Assembly (NCBI GenBank): GCA_024758765.1
Contig: CP101406.1
Location: 1,116,001 to 1,180,000 of the forward strand
Direction: 5' to 3'
Source: Mycobacterium sp. SVM_VP21
Lineage (GTDB): Bacteria > Actinomycetota > Actinomycetes > Mycobacteriales > Mycobacteriaceae
DNA: 64,000 nucleotides
Of the stretch, positions 54,052 to 63,586 are shown in pieces. The notes beneath the pieces are model-generated. The model saw nothing but the letters and a program-made list of their open reading frames with translations. It made no database searches and was not told the DNA's origin. Numbering within the stretch: position 1 is the stretch's first letter; the number at the start of each line of letters is the position of its first letter. The position numbers were made by a program, and so were the translations under genes.

Positions 54052-54798
54052 GTGCACGTGCCCCGTCTGCGGCCGCTCCCCGGCCTCCTCGCCGCCGCAC
54101 TGCTGACGGCCTCGGCGGTGCCGCTGACCGTGGCATCGCCGGCAGCGGACGCCAAACCGTGCGCCGACGTCGAAGTGGTCTTTGCCCGGGGCAGCGAAGA
54201 ACCGCCCGGCGTCGGCAAGGTCGGGCAGGCCTTCGTCGACGCGCTGCGCGCCACGCTCTCAGACCGGACGTTGGCGGTGTATCCGGTCAACTACGCCGCT
54301 GCCAGTGGTTTCAGCAGTGGTCTCGACTTCGACCGAAGCGTGATCGCCGGGATCCGCGACGAGGTCAGCCACATCGAGTGGACAGCCCTGGACTGTCCGG
54401 ACACCCAGATCGTGCTGGGCGGCTACTCCCAGGGCGCAGCCGTCACCGGTTATGCGACCGCGCAGTCGGTGCCGACCGGGCTACCGGACGAGCTGGTGCC
54501 GGATCTGCCGCGGCCGATGCCCGACGTGGTGGCCGACCACGTCGCGGCGGTGATCCTGTTCGGGAAGCCCTCGGCGACGTTCATCCGGCGCTACGACGCG
54601 CCGCCGGTCCGGGTCGGCCCGCTGTACGCGGCCAAGACCCGCGAGTACTGCGCTCACAATGACGCCGTCTGCGACGGCACTGACGGCATCCCGTTCGGGC
54701 ATCTGGATTACCCGACGAACAGCATGCCCACCGACGCCGCGGCGTTCGCCGCCCGCCGCATCGAAGCCAACGCGAATCGCGACGTCGCCCTGCACTGA
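54052..54798 (+). CDS. Secreted cutinase-family esterase
   Basis: A 248-residue secreted alpha/beta hydrolase. Signal peptide residues 1-33 ([20 protein letters not shown]). Cutinase features: paired Cys (KPCADV and [16 protein letters not shown]), FARGSEEP oxyanion region, nucleophile in GGYSQGAAV, and the catalytic Asp/His in [14 protein letters not shown]. Such mycobacterial proteins hydrolyse esters, lipids or phospholipids. Start is GTG at 54052 (alternative 54058). Not present at this place in M. tuberculosis as I recall, so a lineage-specific insertion with the PhzF-like gene. Confidence 0.9.
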   Translation: MHVPRLRPLPGLLAAALLTASAVPLTVASPAADAKPCADVEVVFARGSEEPPGVGKVGQAFVDALRATLSDRTLAVYPVNYAAASGFSSGLDFDRSVIAGIRDEVSHIEWTALDCPDTQIVLGGYSQGAAVTGYATAQSVPTGLPDELVPDLPRPMPDVVADHVAAVILFGKPSATFIRRYDAPPVRVGPLYAAKTREYCAHNDAVCDGTDGIPFGHLDYPTNSMPTDAAAFAARRIEANANRDVALH

Positions 54799-54809
54799 TC
54801 GCTCGGTGC

Positions 54810-55481
54810 CTAGGACATAAGCCCGTCACTGACCACCCGGCCCGCGATCTCGGCAGTCCCGGGCGGGCCGGGGCGCGCATACACGATCGATCCACGACCA
54901 TGGTGCACCGTGATGTCGCGCCCCAGTGCCGCCGCCAGACGCATGCTGGCCGACCCACAGGCCTCGTCTTCGGCCACCCCGTAACGGGCGGCGAAGACCC
55001 GAGCACGGACCACACCAGACGCTTCGTCACGCCACGCCCACAACTGGGTGGCGTCCTGCTCGGGGTTCAGCGGTCCGTCTAATGCGTCGATGGCGGCGCT
55101 GTCGGCGAGGCGCTCATGCCACCACGGGGGTGTGGCGGCCAACTGACCGCGGACCCAGACCCGGTCGCCATCGATCCACGTCGCGATCTGTGTCCCTGGG
55201 GTTTCCAAGGCGGCAACGGGGTGACCGAGTTCACGCGACAGCACCCAGGCCGCACCGACGGTGGGATGCCCGGCGAACGGCAGTTCGGTGGCCGGGGTGA
55301 AGATCTGCAACCGGCCACGCTCGGCATCGTCGATGAAGATCGTTTCGCTGAACCCGAGCCGGGCCGCCAGTTGCTGTCGTTGTTGGTTCGCGGGAACAGA
55401 TGCCCCGTCGAGAACCACCCCGAGCGGATTGCCGTGGTTGCCGCGATCGTCGGTGAACACCCTCAGCACTTCAACCTGCAT
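54810..55481 (-). CDS. PhzF-family epimerase/isomerase-like protein
   Basis: A 223-residue protein of the PhzF fold: starts VEVLRVFTDDRGNHGNPLGVV, contains FSETIFI, FTPATELPFAGHPTVGAAWVL (the P-F-A-G-H-P-T signature) and AEDEACGSASMRL. The catalytic Glu of PhzF is expected near residue 45; Glu in FSETIF fits. It is shorter than the typical 280-300 residues, with a compact middle. It overlaps the 3' end of the YbjN gene. A GTG at 55493 could also start it. The reaction is unknown; phenazine synthesis is not implied. Confidence 0.85.
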   Translation of the reverse strand: MQVEVLRVFTDDRGNHGNPLGVVLDGASVPANQQRQQLAARLGFSETIFIDDAERGRLQIFTPATELPFAGHPTVGAAWVLSRELGHPVAALETPGTQIATWIDGDRVWVRGQLAATPPWWHERLADSAAIDALDGPLNPEQDATQLWAWRDEASGVVRARVFAARYGVAEDEACGSASMRLAAALGRDITVHHGRGSIVYARPGPPGTAEIAGRVVSDGLMS

Positions 55482-56019
55482 TGTCGGCGTCACTGTCGCC
55501 GTTGTTGCCCGACGTCGGGCGCAAGTGCTCGAACGCTCGCAGGTTCTTCACCGACTGTCCGGTGGAGACCCGCCACGCCCATTCCTTCTGGATCGAGGTG
55601 GCAAATCCCAACTCCAGCAACGTATTGAAGTCGAAGTCGACGGCTTCGAGCACCTGCCCGAGCACTCGGTCAATCTCCTCGGCGGTCACCGACGCCAGCG
55701 AGATCCGGCCGACCAGGTAGATGTCGCCGACGTTGTCCAGGGTGTAGGCCACCCCGTACAAGCGGCGGTTGCGCTTGAGCAGGTAGCGGTACACGCCGGC
55801 GTGGTTCTCGTCGGGCTGGCGACAGACGAACGCCTCGACGCGCACCGAATGCTCCCCGATGCTGAGGATGGTGTTGGTCTTGAGCTTGCGCTCGCCGGGC
55901 AGTTCCACGATCAGCCCCGGCAGCCCGCCGTGGGAGCCCGGCGTCGGCGAGTAGGTCAGCTCGGCTGCCTGCAGGGTCCGCTCGATGAGCTCCTGGACAT
56001 CGCCCCGGTTCACGCCCAC
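55471..56019 (-). CDS. YbjN-domain protein (Rv0487-like)
   Basis: A 182-residue soluble protein of the YbjN / type III secretion chaperone-like fold. Conserved blocks are PGERKLKTNTILSIGEHSVR and YLLKRNRRLYGVAYTLDNVG. Start chosen as the second GTG (56019), five bases after AGGAGG; GTG at 56022 and 56013 are also in frame. Usually found next to mshA, as here. The function is unknown. Confidence 0.87.
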   Translation of the reverse strand: MGVNRGDVQELIERTLQAAELTYSPTPGSHGGLPGLIVELPGERKLKTNTILSIGEHSVRVEAFVCRQPDENHAGVYRYLLKRNRRLYGVAYTLDNVGDIYLVGRISLASVTAEEIDRVLGQVLEAVDFDFNTLLELGFATSIQKEWAWRVSTGQSVKNLRAFEHLRPTSGNNGDSDADNAG

Positions 56020-56036
56020 CACTGCCTCCTGTGCGC

Positions 56037-56097
56037 GTCGAGTGTGCGGTTTAGTCGGCAACACACCGGCGCTGGCGTCGGAAATCGCACACTCGGC
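56037..56097. repeat. Inverted repeat between mshA and the YbjN gene
   Basis: Arms CGAGTGTGCG (56039-56048) and CGCACACTCG (56086-56095), with further partial pairing inward (GGTTT / GAAAT). It covers most of the mshA-YbjN spacer. It could form a hairpin ending mshA transcription or be a dispersed palindrome. Confidence 0.65.
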
Positions 56098-56128
56098 GCC
56101 GACGGGGCGCCCGGTGTCGCCATCCGAG

Positions 56129-57478
56129 TCACGCGCGTGCCCCGCGCCGCGTCGGCCAGCGACGAGGGCGGCGCGACGATCCGAGCACCCGCATCCGCCC
56201 GGCCCGGGCCGTGGCGAAGTCTTCGATCGCGTGGGTGTAGCTGGCCAACTGGGCGTCCACGGTGCGCTCCCAGGAGAACTGCGCCGCGTGGTTGACGGCG
56301 GCCCGGCGCATCGCCCATCCGCGAGGTCCCGAACCCAGCCGCAGCAGCTCGTCGAGAGCCGTTGCCCACGCCTCGATCCCGTGCCCGTCGACCAGTCTCC
56401 CGGTGACCCCGTCGCGCACCGCCACCGGCAACCCGCCGACGGCCGCGGCGACAACCGGGGTCCCGCAGGCTTGAGCCTCCAACGCGACCAGACCGAACGA
56501 TTCCGAGTAGCTCGGCACCGCTACCAGATCGGCCGCCCGGAACAGGGTGGCCAGATCTTCGCGGGACTGCGGCGGCAGGAACGTCACCCGGTCACTGATA
56601 CCCAGTTCGGCGGCCAGCCGAACCAGGCCGTCCGGTGCTGCCAGCCCACTGCTGCCGGAGGGCCCTCCGGCGATCACCACGCGCACGCCCGGCAGCTTCG
56701 CGGCGGCCCGCAGCAGGATGTCGGGAGCCTTGAGCGGCTGGATCCGGCCGACGAACGCCACGATCTGCTCGCCGGCCGACAAGCCCAGGGCCGCGCGGGC
56801 CTGGCGTTTGTCGCCCGGTCGGAAGACCTCCAGGTCGACCCCCGGGTGTGCGACGTCGATTCGGCTCGGGTCGGCTTCGTGCAGCGTCACGAGTTGCTGC
56901 GCTTCGTCGTCGGTATTGACGATCAGGCGGTCCGCGGCATCGACGACCTGCTGCTCACCGACCGTGCGCAGCGGCGGTTCGGGAATGTCGCCGGCGGCCA
57001 ACGCGGCGTTCTTGACCCCGGCCAGAGTGTGCGCGGTGTGCACCAGCGGCACCGCCCACCGGTCCGCGGCCAGCCAGCCGACCTGACCGGAAAGCCAGTA
57101 GTGCGAATGCACGACGTCGTAGTGGCCCGGTTCGTGAGCGGCCTCGGCGCGCAGCACCCCGGCGGCGAAGGCGCACAGCTGGGTGGGCAGGTCGTTCTTG
57201 TCCAGGCCTTCGAAGGGCCCGGCCACCACGTTGCGCACCAGCACGCCTGGCGCGACGTGCTGCACCGGCGGATCGGCCGACGACGTGGCGCGGGTGAAAA
57301 CCTCCACCGCCACCCCGCGGCGCGCCAGGTGCAGCGCGGTCTGCAGCACGTAGACGTTCATGCCGCCGGCATCGCCGGTGCCGGGCTGGGCCAGCGGCGA
57401 GGTGTGTACCGACAGCAGCGCTACCCGGCGCACATCGGACCTGACGCTCCCACCCCCTACAACGTCGTAGCCCATCAA
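56129..57478 (-). CDS. mshA: D-inositol-3-phosphate glycosyltransferase
   Basis: A 449-residue GT4 retaining glycosyltransferase, first step of mycothiol synthesis: it joins UDP-GlcNAc to 1-L-inositol-1-phosphate. N-terminal acceptor domain with [12 protein letters not shown] and HSHYWLSG; C-terminal UDP-GlcNAc domain with [11 protein letters not shown] and the ExE segment [15 protein letters not shown]. Starts 20 bases after the ROK regulator stop, so both are expressed together, perhaps under a Cys-rich leader peptide. Confidence 0.97.
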   Translation of the reverse strand: MMGYDVVGGGSVRSDVRRVALLSVHTSPLAQPGTGDAGGMNVYVLQTALHLARRGVAVEVFTRATSSADPPVQHVAPGVLVRNVVAGPFEGLDKNDLPTQLCAFAAGVLRAEAAHEPGHYDVVHSHYWLSGQVGWLAADRWAVPLVHTAHTLAGVKNAALAAGDIPEPPLRTVGEQQVVDAADRLIVNTDDEAQQLVTLHEADPSRIDVAHPGVDLEVFRPGDKRQARAALGLSAGEQIVAFVGRIQPLKAPDILLRAAAKLPGVRVVIAGGPSGSSGLAAPDGLVRLAAELGISDRVTFLPPQSREDLATLFRAADLVAVPSYSESFGLVALEAQACGTPVVAAAVGGLPVAVRDGVTGRLVDGHGIEAWATALDELLRLGSGPRGWAMRRAAVNHAAQFSWERTVDAQLASYTHAIEDFATARAGRMRVLGSSRRPRRWPTRRGARA

Positions 57479-57497
57479 GCCATCTTTACAGGTTCGG

Positions 57498-58781
57498 TCA
57501 GGCCGACACTTCCGGGACCGCGCCGCTGATCGGCCCGCGGGAGCGGCGCATCGCGCCGACCGGGTCGGCGTAGAGCCCTCCCAGGGACACCGTGCCGGCG
57601 CCGGCCTCCTGGACCCGGTTGCCGAAAGCGGTGACCCGGATGGTGCGCCCAGCCAGCACCGACCGCTGCGTGAACGCCCGCTCCACCTCGGCCATGCCTT
57701 CGGGGTATTCGGTGAAGCCCTGACCGCCGACCACCAGGTCGTCGGGGTTGAGTACGTCGCGCAGCAGCGCCACTGCTTCGCCGAGAGCGCGAGCGCGTTC
57801 GGTCAGCAGTGCTTTCGCCCGTTCGTCGCCGGCCCGCGCCTCGCGCACCAGACCGGTCACCGCCGTGGACGCCGCACCGTTGCCCTCGGGCAGGATCCGC
57901 AGCCGCCGGGCGGCAGCCAGCACGGCCTCGTCGCTGACGGTGGATTCGAGCTGCCCGGAGCCGCCGAGCAGCTCCGAGAACACCGGCAGGCCGGCGATGG
58001 TGCCGGGACCGCTGGCCGGACTGTGCACGCGCCCGCCGATCACCAGGGCGTAGCCGACTGTCTCTCGGGCGTAGACGTAGAGACTGGTGGCGCTGCTGGT
58101 CGTCGGCCGCCGCACGCCCAACAGCAGCTCGGCGCCGGCCATCGCGTCTACGTGGGAGGCCACCGACACCGGCAGCCTCAGCTCCTCGGCCAGCACCGGG
58201 CCGACGGGAGCGGCCGTCCAGCCCAGCCGGGGGTGGTCGACGTGGCCGGTAGCCCCGTCCACCGCGCCACCAATCGCCACCCCGACCCACAGCGGCCGGC
58301 GCTTCTGCCAGCGGGTCAGGTACCGACTGGCGCTGGCGGCCAGCGACGCCAGTGCCGGCGTCGCGCCATTGTTCGGCGTCGGGGTCTCGACGACGTCGAG
58401 CGTGCGACCGAGCAGGTCGGTGGCCACGATGCTGGTGGTCTTGGCCCCGATGTGCAGGCCCAGGGTGAGGAACGGTTCGTGGTTGACCACCACCGGCCGA
58501 CGCGGCCGCCCGATGGCCCCGGACGTGGCCAGGTCGGCGCGCTCCAACAGCAGTCCGGCTTCCAGCAGCGCACTGATCTGGCGGTTGACCGTGGCCACGC
58601 TCAGCGAGGTGAGGCCGGCGATGGCCTCCCGCGCGACGGGGCCGTGTTGGCGAACCGCGGCGAACACCTCAGCGCCGGCACTGTCGGCCAGCTGCAGGGC
58701 CGGCGCCACCACGCGTGGGTGGGAGCGGAGGCGACCGTTGCGGTGGTTGGCCGGGTGAGCGGTGAGGGAGGTAGTGCGCAT
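57498..58781 (-). CDS. ROK-family transcriptional regulator (Rv0485-like)
   Basis: A 427-residue protein. N-terminal winged helix (~45-105; [20 protein letters not shown] is the HTH) followed by a ROK sugar-kinase-like domain ([43 protein letters not shown]). A complete zinc-binding ROK Cys motif is not seen, so it may bind a ligand without kinase activity. Start ATG 58781 with AAGGA seven bases upstream. In M. tuberculosis Rv0485 has been linked to control of a PE/PPE pair; here it precedes mshA. Confidence 0.9.
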   Translation of the reverse strand: MRTTSLTAHPANHRNGRLRSHPRVVAPALQLADSAGAEVFAAVRQHGPVAREAIAGLTSLSVATVNRQISALLEAGLLLERADLATSGAIGRPRRPVVVNHEPFLTLGLHIGAKTTSIVATDLLGRTLDVVETPTPNNGATPALASLAASASRYLTRWQKRRPLWVGVAIGGAVDGATGHVDHPRLGWTAAPVGPVLAEELRLPVSVASHVDAMAGAELLLGVRRPTTSSATSLYVYARETVGYALVIGGRVHSPASGPGTIAGLPVFSELLGGSGQLESTVSDEAVLAAARRLRILPEGNGAASTAVTGLVREARAGDERAKALLTERARALGEAVALLRDVLNPDDLVVGGQGFTEYPEGMAEVERAFTQRSVLAGRTIRVTAFGNRVQEAGAGTVSLGGLYADPVGAMRRSRGPISGAVPEVSA

Positions 58782-58871
58782 GAGATGTCCTTGTCTGGAG
58801 AAAAATCCCAATGAGGGCCGTTTACGCCTACGACCCGGCGGACTCTCCTAAGGAGCGCTACTCGCAGCAGG
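58782..58871 (-). promoter_or_regulatory. Spacer between Cys-rich leader and ROK gene, possible attenuator
   Basis: A 90-base spacer between the leader stop and the regulator start. It contains a short self-complementary CTCCTTAGGAG, several GC-rich segments and GGGATTTTT with a five-T run. This is the kind of sequence expected between a leader peptide and its controlled gene. No mutually exclusive stems were proven by eye. Confidence 0.4.
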
Positions 58872-58952
58872 TCAGGCGCAGCAACACGCGCGACAACACG
58901 CGCCGTGGGCGACCAGACAGACCGCCGTCAGCAAGCGGGCACTGCGAGACAT
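58872..58952 (-). CDS. Cys-rich leader peptide, 26 codons, apparently leaderless
   Basis: A small reading frame MSRSARLLTAVCLVAHG followed by ACCRACCCA and TGA. Six of the 26 residues are Cys, five of them in the last eight codons. It has no ribosome site. A -10-like TAGATT ends six bases before the ATG, so the transcript would begin at the start codon. Polycysteine leaderless reading frames acting as cysteine-responsive attenuators are known in mycobacteria upstream of sulfur genes. This one lies ahead of the ROK-mshA genes for mycothiol, a Cys-containing thiol. It is below the size most gene finders report. Confidence 0.7.
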   Translation of the reverse strand: MSRSARLLTAVCLVAHGACCRACCCA

Positions 58953-58958
58953 GCTGAG

Positions 58959-58964
58959 AATCTA
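58959..58964 (-). promoter_or_regulatory. -10 element for the leader peptide
   Basis: TAGATT on the minus strand, six bases (ctcagc) before the leader ATG, matching the TANNNT consensus and leaderless spacing. The facing SDR gene has TAAGGT at 58975-58980, seven bases before its own ATG, so the 35-base gap may hold two back-to-back leaderless promoters. Confidence 0.5.
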
Positions 58965-58987
58965 TCACGATCGCTAAGGTTGACGCG

Positions 58988-59752
58988 ATGACGACATCTG
59001 CGCGCGATCAGCGCATTGCCGTGGTCACCGGCGCCAGCTCAGGCATTGGCGAGGCGACCGCGAGAACTCTTGCTGGACAAGGCTTTCACGTGATCGCCGC
59101 GGCCCGCCGCGCCGATCGGATCACCGCGCTGGCCGACGAGATCGGCGGCACCGCCGTAGTGACCGACGTCACTGACCCGGGCGCGGTCACCGCACTGGCC
59201 CAGGCATGCGACCAGGTCGGCGGTTCAATAAACGTGCTGGTCAACAACGCCGGCGGCGCCAGGGGTCTGGCATCGGTGGAGCAGGCCGACCTCGAGCACT
59301 GGCGCTGGATGTGGGAGACCAATGTGCTGGGCACCCTGCAGGTGACGCGCGCGCTGTTGCCCAAGCTCATCGCGTCCGGGGACGGCCTGGTGGTCACGGT
59401 GACTTCGATCGCGGCGTTTGAGATCTATGACGGCGGCGCCGGCTACACCTCGGCCAAGCACGCCCAAAGCGCACTACACCGCACGCTACGCGGCGAATTG
59501 CTGGGAAAGCCGGTGCGGCTCACCGAAATCGCCCCCGGCATGGTGGACACCGAGTTCTCGCTGGTGCGCTTCGACGGCGACCGCGATCGGGCCGACGCCG
59601 TCTATTCCGGCCTGACTCCGCTGACAGCGGCCGACATCGCCGAGGTGATCGGGTTCGTGGCCTCGCGGCCGCCGCACGTCAACCTCGACCAGATCGTCAT
59701 CCGCCCACGCGACCAGGCATCGGCGTCCCGGGCTAACCGCCGGGCTGACTAG
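58988..59752 (+). CDS. Short-chain dehydrogenase/reductase (Rv0484c-like)
   Basis: A 254-residue classical SDR: cofactor motif VTGASSGIGEAT, NNAG in VLVNNAGGA, catalytic Ser in VTVTSIAAFEIY, and YxxxK in GYTSAKHA. The NADP-preferring AARRADR follows strand 2. Type resembles YdfG/serine dehydrogenases. No ribosome site precedes the ATG; TAAGGT at leaderless spacing does. The stop codon overlaps a dispersed repeat. The substrate is unknown. Confidence 0.92.
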   Translation: MTTSARDQRIAVVTGASSGIGEATARTLAGQGFHVIAAARRADRITALADEIGGTAVVTDVTDPGAVTALAQACDQVGGSINVLVNNAGGARGLASVEQADLEHWRWMWETNVLGTLQVTRALLPKLIASGDGLVVTVTSIAAFEIYDGGAGYTSAKHAQSALHRTLRGELLGKPVRLTEIAPGMVDTEFSLVRFDGDRDRADAVYSGLTPLTAADIAEVIGFVASRPPHVNLDQIVIRPRDQASASRANRRAD

Positions 59753-59797
59753 GCGGCCCAGCTTCGCCTCTCCTCCGTGCGAGCCTCGCTAACCGCC
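59752..59797. repeat. Inverted third copy of the dispersed repeat, spanning two gene ends
   Basis: Complement of the repeat found twice upstream of hemA (here with agcttcgcctctcct and gagcctcgct). It begins on the last base of the SDR stop codon and contains the stop codon of the convergent lprQ gene, so the two genes end at or in the element. Confidence 0.8.
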
Positions 59798-61093
59798 GGG
59801 TGCAGGACTAGAGGTCGTCGTAGTCGTCGTCGTGGGCGTGCCCGACAGCGTCGGCGCGTCGGTCGGGGTGGCCGGCGCGACGCTGGGCAGTGAGGTCCGG
59901 GTCGCTTCGGAACTCGACAACGCCGACATCGAGACCCAGGTGTCCCAGTCCACGGCCCAGTCCCAGATATCCCCGTCGGCGTAGGACAGCTCGATCGAGC
60001 TGCCGGTCACCTCGACCGGGTCGCCGTAGATCGCGCTGTAGAAGTACTGTTCGGCGTCCTCGGTCGACAAGTTGATGCAGCCGTTGGTGACGTTGGTGTT
60101 GCCCTGCGCGCCGGCGCTGGAGGGGTTGGCGTGGATGAACTCGCCGTTGTTGGAGATCCGGACCGCCCAGCGCTCGTGGATGTTGCTGTAGCCGGCCGCC
60201 GGGTTGGACATGTAGAAGTCCGCGTACTTCTCGCTGACCACGTGGACGCCGTTGCGGGTGATGTTGCGGGCTTTGTCGGCCTGGCCGTAGCTGCAGGGGA
60301 AGTCCATGATCACGCCCTCGTCGCGGACCACCTGGATGCGATGCGAGGAGACTTCGGCTTTCACCACCTGGCGCCGCCCGATCGAAAACTCCAGGGACAT
60401 GTCCTGCGCCCCGTAGGCGCCGTCGCCGAACGCCAGACCGTACAGCTTGGCGCTGACGTTGACTTTGGTTCCGGCCGGGAAATAGTCCCGGCTGCGCCAG
60501 TGCACCCGGGCGCCCTGCACCTCGTCGGGCAACCAGGCCCAGCCGCCCTCCACCGGTGGCTCGGTGACCACGGACAGGGCTCGTTCGACGGCCGCCTTGT
60601 CGGCGATCGGGCCGTCGAACTGCAGAATCACCGGCGCCGCGATCCCCACCGTCTGGCCATCGGCCAGCTGAAAGCCTCCGTCGATGACGGCGGTGGGGGC
60701 GACTGTGGTGATGCTCCCGCTGACCGGCACCGCGTTGCCGTCGTGGCCTACTACCGACCCACTCCAGGTGTAGACGGAGTCATAGCCCAGCGGCTCGGTG
60801 ATGGTGTAGCGCGTGCGCTCCCGATTGAAAGTTCCGGTGAGCACCTTTCCCGCCGGGCTGGTCAGCGCCACCCGCTGAAACCAGCCTTCGCGGACCGTGA
60901 CGCCAACTGCGGCGGTGGGCAGCACGTCGGCCACCGCTCCGTCTTTCAGGGCGGGCTCGAACGTCAGGGCGGGCGCTGACGGTGGTGCGTTCTCGGCGCT
61001 CTTTCCGGGCCGGCCGAAACATCCCCCCAGCGTGGTCGGCGCCACCACCCCGGCAGCCAGCGCTGCCAACGCACGTCGCCGGTTCAGAGTCAC
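59789..61093 (-). CDS. lprQ: L,D-transpeptidase lipoprotein (LprQ / Ldt-type, Rv0483-like)
   Basis: A 434-residue cell-wall enzyme forming 3-3 crosslinks in peptidoglycan. Signal with lipobox TLGGC (Cys ~24), so a membrane-anchored lipoprotein. Two Ig-like domains (~45-250; [15 protein letters not shown]) precede the YkuD catalytic domain (~255-385) with [19 protein letters not shown] and the active Cys in TNGCINLS. The Thr/Pro/Ser-rich tail (about 395-434) is low complexity. Start GTG at 61093 suits the signal peptide; a longer frame to 61246 runs into murB and is not used. The stop is inside a dispersed repeat. Confidence 0.94.
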   Translation of the reverse strand: MTLNRRRALAALAAGVVAPTTLGGCFGRPGKSAENAPPSAPALTFEPALKDGAVADVLPTAAVGVTVREGWFQRVALTSPAGKVLTGTFNRERTRYTITEPLGYDSVYTWSGSVVGHDGNAVPVSGSITTVAPTAVIDGGFQLADGQTVGIAAPVILQFDGPIADKAAVERALSVVTEPPVEGGWAWLPDEVQGARVHWRSRDYFPAGTKVNVSAKLYGLAFGDGAYGAQDMSLEFSIGRRQVVKAEVSSHRIQVVRDEGVIMDFPCSYGQADKARNITRNGVHVVSEKYADFYMSNPAAGYSNIHERWAVRISNNGEFIHANPSSAGAQGNTNVTNGCINLSTEDAEQYFYSAIYGDPVEVTGSSIELSYADGDIWDWAVDWDTWVSMSALSSSEATRTSLPSVAPATPTDAPTLSGTPTTTTTTTSSPAPGG

Positions 61094-61151
61094 GGCATTC
61101 CAAGATACCGGCCCAGCCGCCTGACCACCTGCGACGCTGATTACACCCGGT

Positions 61152-62210
61152 TTACAGGGCGCACCCGACCAGCACCGGCTCGGGGTGCAGGGTGATACCG
61201 AACACGTCCCGCACCCCGTCACGCACGATGCGAGCCAGGGCCACAATGTCGGCGGAAGTGGCCCCGCCTCGGTTGGTCAACGCCAACGCATGTTTGGTGG
61301 ACAGTCGCGCCGGTGCATCAGGCCCGGGATAGCCCTTGCCGAAGCCGGACCGCTCCACCAGCCAGCCAGCCGCCAGTTTCACCCCACCGGGAGCTTCCCA
61401 GTGCGGCACCGAGCCGCTGTTATCGGCGGCCAGGTTGCAGTAGACCTCTTGCGGCACAACAGGATTGGTAAAAAACGAGCCGACACTCCAGGTGTCATGG
61501 TCACTCGCGTCGAGCACCATGCCCTTTGCCGCCCGTAGCGCCAGCACCGCGGCGCGGACCGCTGCCGGGTCGCGGTACTCACCCTCGGCCGCCTGCAGCG
61601 CGGCCGTCAACTCGCCGTACCGCAGCGGCGCGCTGCGTCCACCGGCGTCCAGTTCGAATTCCACCTCCAGCACCACCGCCGCATCCGAGTACTTGAGCGC
61701 ACTGGTCCGGTAGCCGAGCTCCAACTCGGCCGCCGGCGTCCAGCGCACCTCGCCGGTCCGCCGATCCAGCAGCAGAACCCGGGTCAGGCGGTCGGCGACC
61801 TCGACACCGTAAGCCCCGACGTTCTGCACCGGGGTAGCGCCGGCCGAGCCGGGGATGCCCGATAGACACTCCAGCCCGCCCAGCTTCGCCGCGACCGCGC
61901 ACGCGACGACGTCGTCCCAGACTGCGCCGGCGTCGGCGCGCAGCAGATTGCCCTCGATAGTGATGCCAGCGTTGGCCAGCACAACGGCCGTCAGGTCCTC
62001 AAGGCCATCGGCGACCAGCACGTTCGAGCCCCCGGCCAGCAGCAGCGGACGGTCACCGGCCGCATCGAGTTCGCCCAGCGTTGCCACGATCTGCTCGGTG
62101 TCGGTGCACGTGATGACCCGTCGCGCGATCGGTCCCACCCGCAGGGTGGTCAACGGCGCCAACGGCACCGCCTCGGCGACACGCGCGCCCGCGAACTCGG
62201 AACCCGCCAC
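61152..62210 (-). CDS. murB: UDP-N-acetylenolpyruvoylglucosamine reductase
   Basis: A 352-residue flavoenzyme reducing UDP-GlcNAc-enolpyruvate to UDP-MurNAc. FAD-binding [33 protein letters not shown]; catalytic Ser in [12 protein letters not shown] and the GlyTyr-type region [12 protein letters not shown]-terminal [12 protein letters not shown]. Ahead of lprQ on the same strand by 58 bases, a cell-wall gene pair. Confidence 0.96.
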   Translation of the reverse strand: MAGSEFAGARVAEAVPLAPLTTLRVGPIARRVITCTDTEQIVATLGELDAAGDRPLLLAGGSNVLVADGLEDLTAVVLANAGITIEGNLLRADAGAVWDDVVACAVAAKLGGLECLSGIPGSAGATPVQNVGAYGVEVADRLTRVLLLDRRTGEVRWTPAAELELGYRTSALKYSDAAVVLEVEFELDAGGRSAPLRYGELTAALQAAEGEYRDPAAVRAAVLALRAAKGMVLDASDHDTWSVGSFFTNPVVPQEVYCNLAADNSGSVPHWEAPGGVKLAAGWLVERSGFGKGYPGPDAPARLSTKHALALTNRGGATSADIVALARIVRDGVRDVFGITLHPEPVLVGCAL

Positions 62211-62236
62211 GGCCGGTAACGGTAGCGTGACCAGCT

Positions 62237-62758
62237 ATGCCGCGTACATTCACGCTCTCCGAGCACTACTCGGCGACCGTCGAGCAGGTGTACGCCGTCT
62301 TCGCCGACGAGCACTATTGGCGGGCCCGGCTGGCCGACTCCGGCGCCGACGTCGTGGCGTTGAACTCGATGACCGTCGGCCCGGACGGCGGCGTCGACGT
62401 CGCCACCACTCAGGGCATTCACCGGGAGAAGTTGCCTGCGCTGGCCGCCCAGTTCCATCCCGGCAATCTGGATGTGGCGCGGCACGAGACATGGCATCCG
62501 GTCCGCGACGGGCGGGCACGCGCCCAAGTGACCGGCAAAGTCGTCGGTGCACCGGCGAAGCTGTCCGGCGACGCGATCCTGGCGCCGGCGGCCGGCGGCT
62601 GCGAGCTGCGGCTCACGGCGACCGTGCAGGTCGATATCCCGCTGGTGGGCGGCAAGATCGAGAGTTTCATCGGCGGGCAGTTGGCCGAGCTGATGACCAC
62701 CGAGCAGCGGTTCACCTCGACGTGGCTGAACCAGGGCGGTACAACACCGACGGAATAG
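62237..62758 (+). CDS. DUF2505 / START-like protein (Rv0481c-like)
   Basis: A 173-residue protein of the SRPBCC-like DUF2505 family: opens with RTFTLSEHYSATVEQVYAVF and YWRARLADSGAD, later VQVDIPLVGGKIESFIGGQL. These folds bind hydrophobic ligands, but no ligand is known. Divergent from murB with a 26-base gap, followed nine bases later by the nitrilase gene. Confidence 0.88.
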   Translation: MPRTFTLSEHYSATVEQVYAVFADEHYWRARLADSGADVVALNSMTVGPDGGVDVATTQGIHREKLPALAAQFHPGNLDVARHETWHPVRDGRARAQVTGKVVGAPAKLSGDAILAPAAGGCELRLTATVQVDIPLVGGKIESFIGGQLAELMTTEQRFTSTWLNQGGTTPTE

Positions 62759-62767
62759 GCTGGATGC

Positions 62768-63586
62768 ATGCGGATTGCGTGTGCGCAGATACTCAGCGGC
62801 GCCGACCCGGCCGCGAATCTGCAACTGGTGACCGACTACACCGAACGGGCCGCCGACCAGGGGGCATCGCTGGTGGTGTTCCCGGAGGCGGCGATGTGCC
62901 GGTTCGGGGTGCCGCTCGGACCGGTTGCCGAACCGCTCGACGGGCCGTGGGCCACGCAGGTCCGCGAGGTCGCCGCGCGGGCTCAGATCACCGTGGTCGC
63001 CGGGATGTTCACCCCGGCCGATGATGGACGCGTCACCAACACGTTGCTGGCCGTCGGCCCGGACACCGACACGCACTATCACAAGATCCACCTGTATGAC
63101 GCCTTCGGTTTCACTGAATCGCGCACGGTGGCACCGGGATTCGAGCCGGCGGTGATTGACGTCAACGGCGTCGGTGTCGGTTTGTCGACCTGCTATGACA
63201 TCCGGTTCCCGGCGCTGTACACCGAACTGGCCGACCGCGGCGCGCAGTTGATCGCGGTCTGCGCCTCGTGGGGCGCCGGCCCGGGGAAGCTGTCCCAGTG
63301 GGAGCTGCTGGCTCGGGCTCGGGCGCTGGATTCGACCAGCTACGTCATCGCGGTCGGGCAGGCCGACCCGGGCGTTGCGGAGGATTCGTCCGGGGCACCG
63401 ACCGGGGTTGGCCACAGCATGATCACGTCGCCGTGGGGTGAGGTGATCGCCGCGGCCGGCGCATCGCCGCAGCTACTGGTCTACGACATCGACCTCGACG
63501 CGGTCTCCGCCGCCCGCCGGACGCTGGCCGTGTTGAGCAATCGTGCGACCTTCCTTCAGGTCGGTAAGGCAGAATCGCGCGGGTGA
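62768..63586 (+). CDS. Carbon-nitrogen hydrolase (nitrilase superfamily, Rv0480c-like)
   Basis: A 272-residue amidohydrolase with the Glu-Lys-Cys triad: Glu in VVFPEAAMC, Lys in YHKIHLYDAF, Cys in LSTCYDIRFP. It resembles the Nit1/Nit2 branch that repairs deaminated glutathione or hydrolyses omega-amides; the substrate is not proven. Its stop overlaps the next gene's GTG by four bases (GTGA). Confidence 0.92.
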   Translation: MRIACAQILSGADPAANLQLVTDYTERAADQGASLVVFPEAAMCRFGVPLGPVAEPLDGPWATQVREVAARAQITVVAGMFTPADDGRVTNTLLAVGPDTDTHYHKIHLYDAFGFTESRTVAPGFEPAVIDVNGVGVGLSTCYDIRFPALYTELADRGAQLIAVCASWGAGPGKLSQWELLARARALDSTSYVIAVGQADPGVAEDSSGAPTGVGHSMITSPWGEVIAAAGASPQLLVYDIDLDAVSAARRTLAVLSNRATFLQVGKAESRG

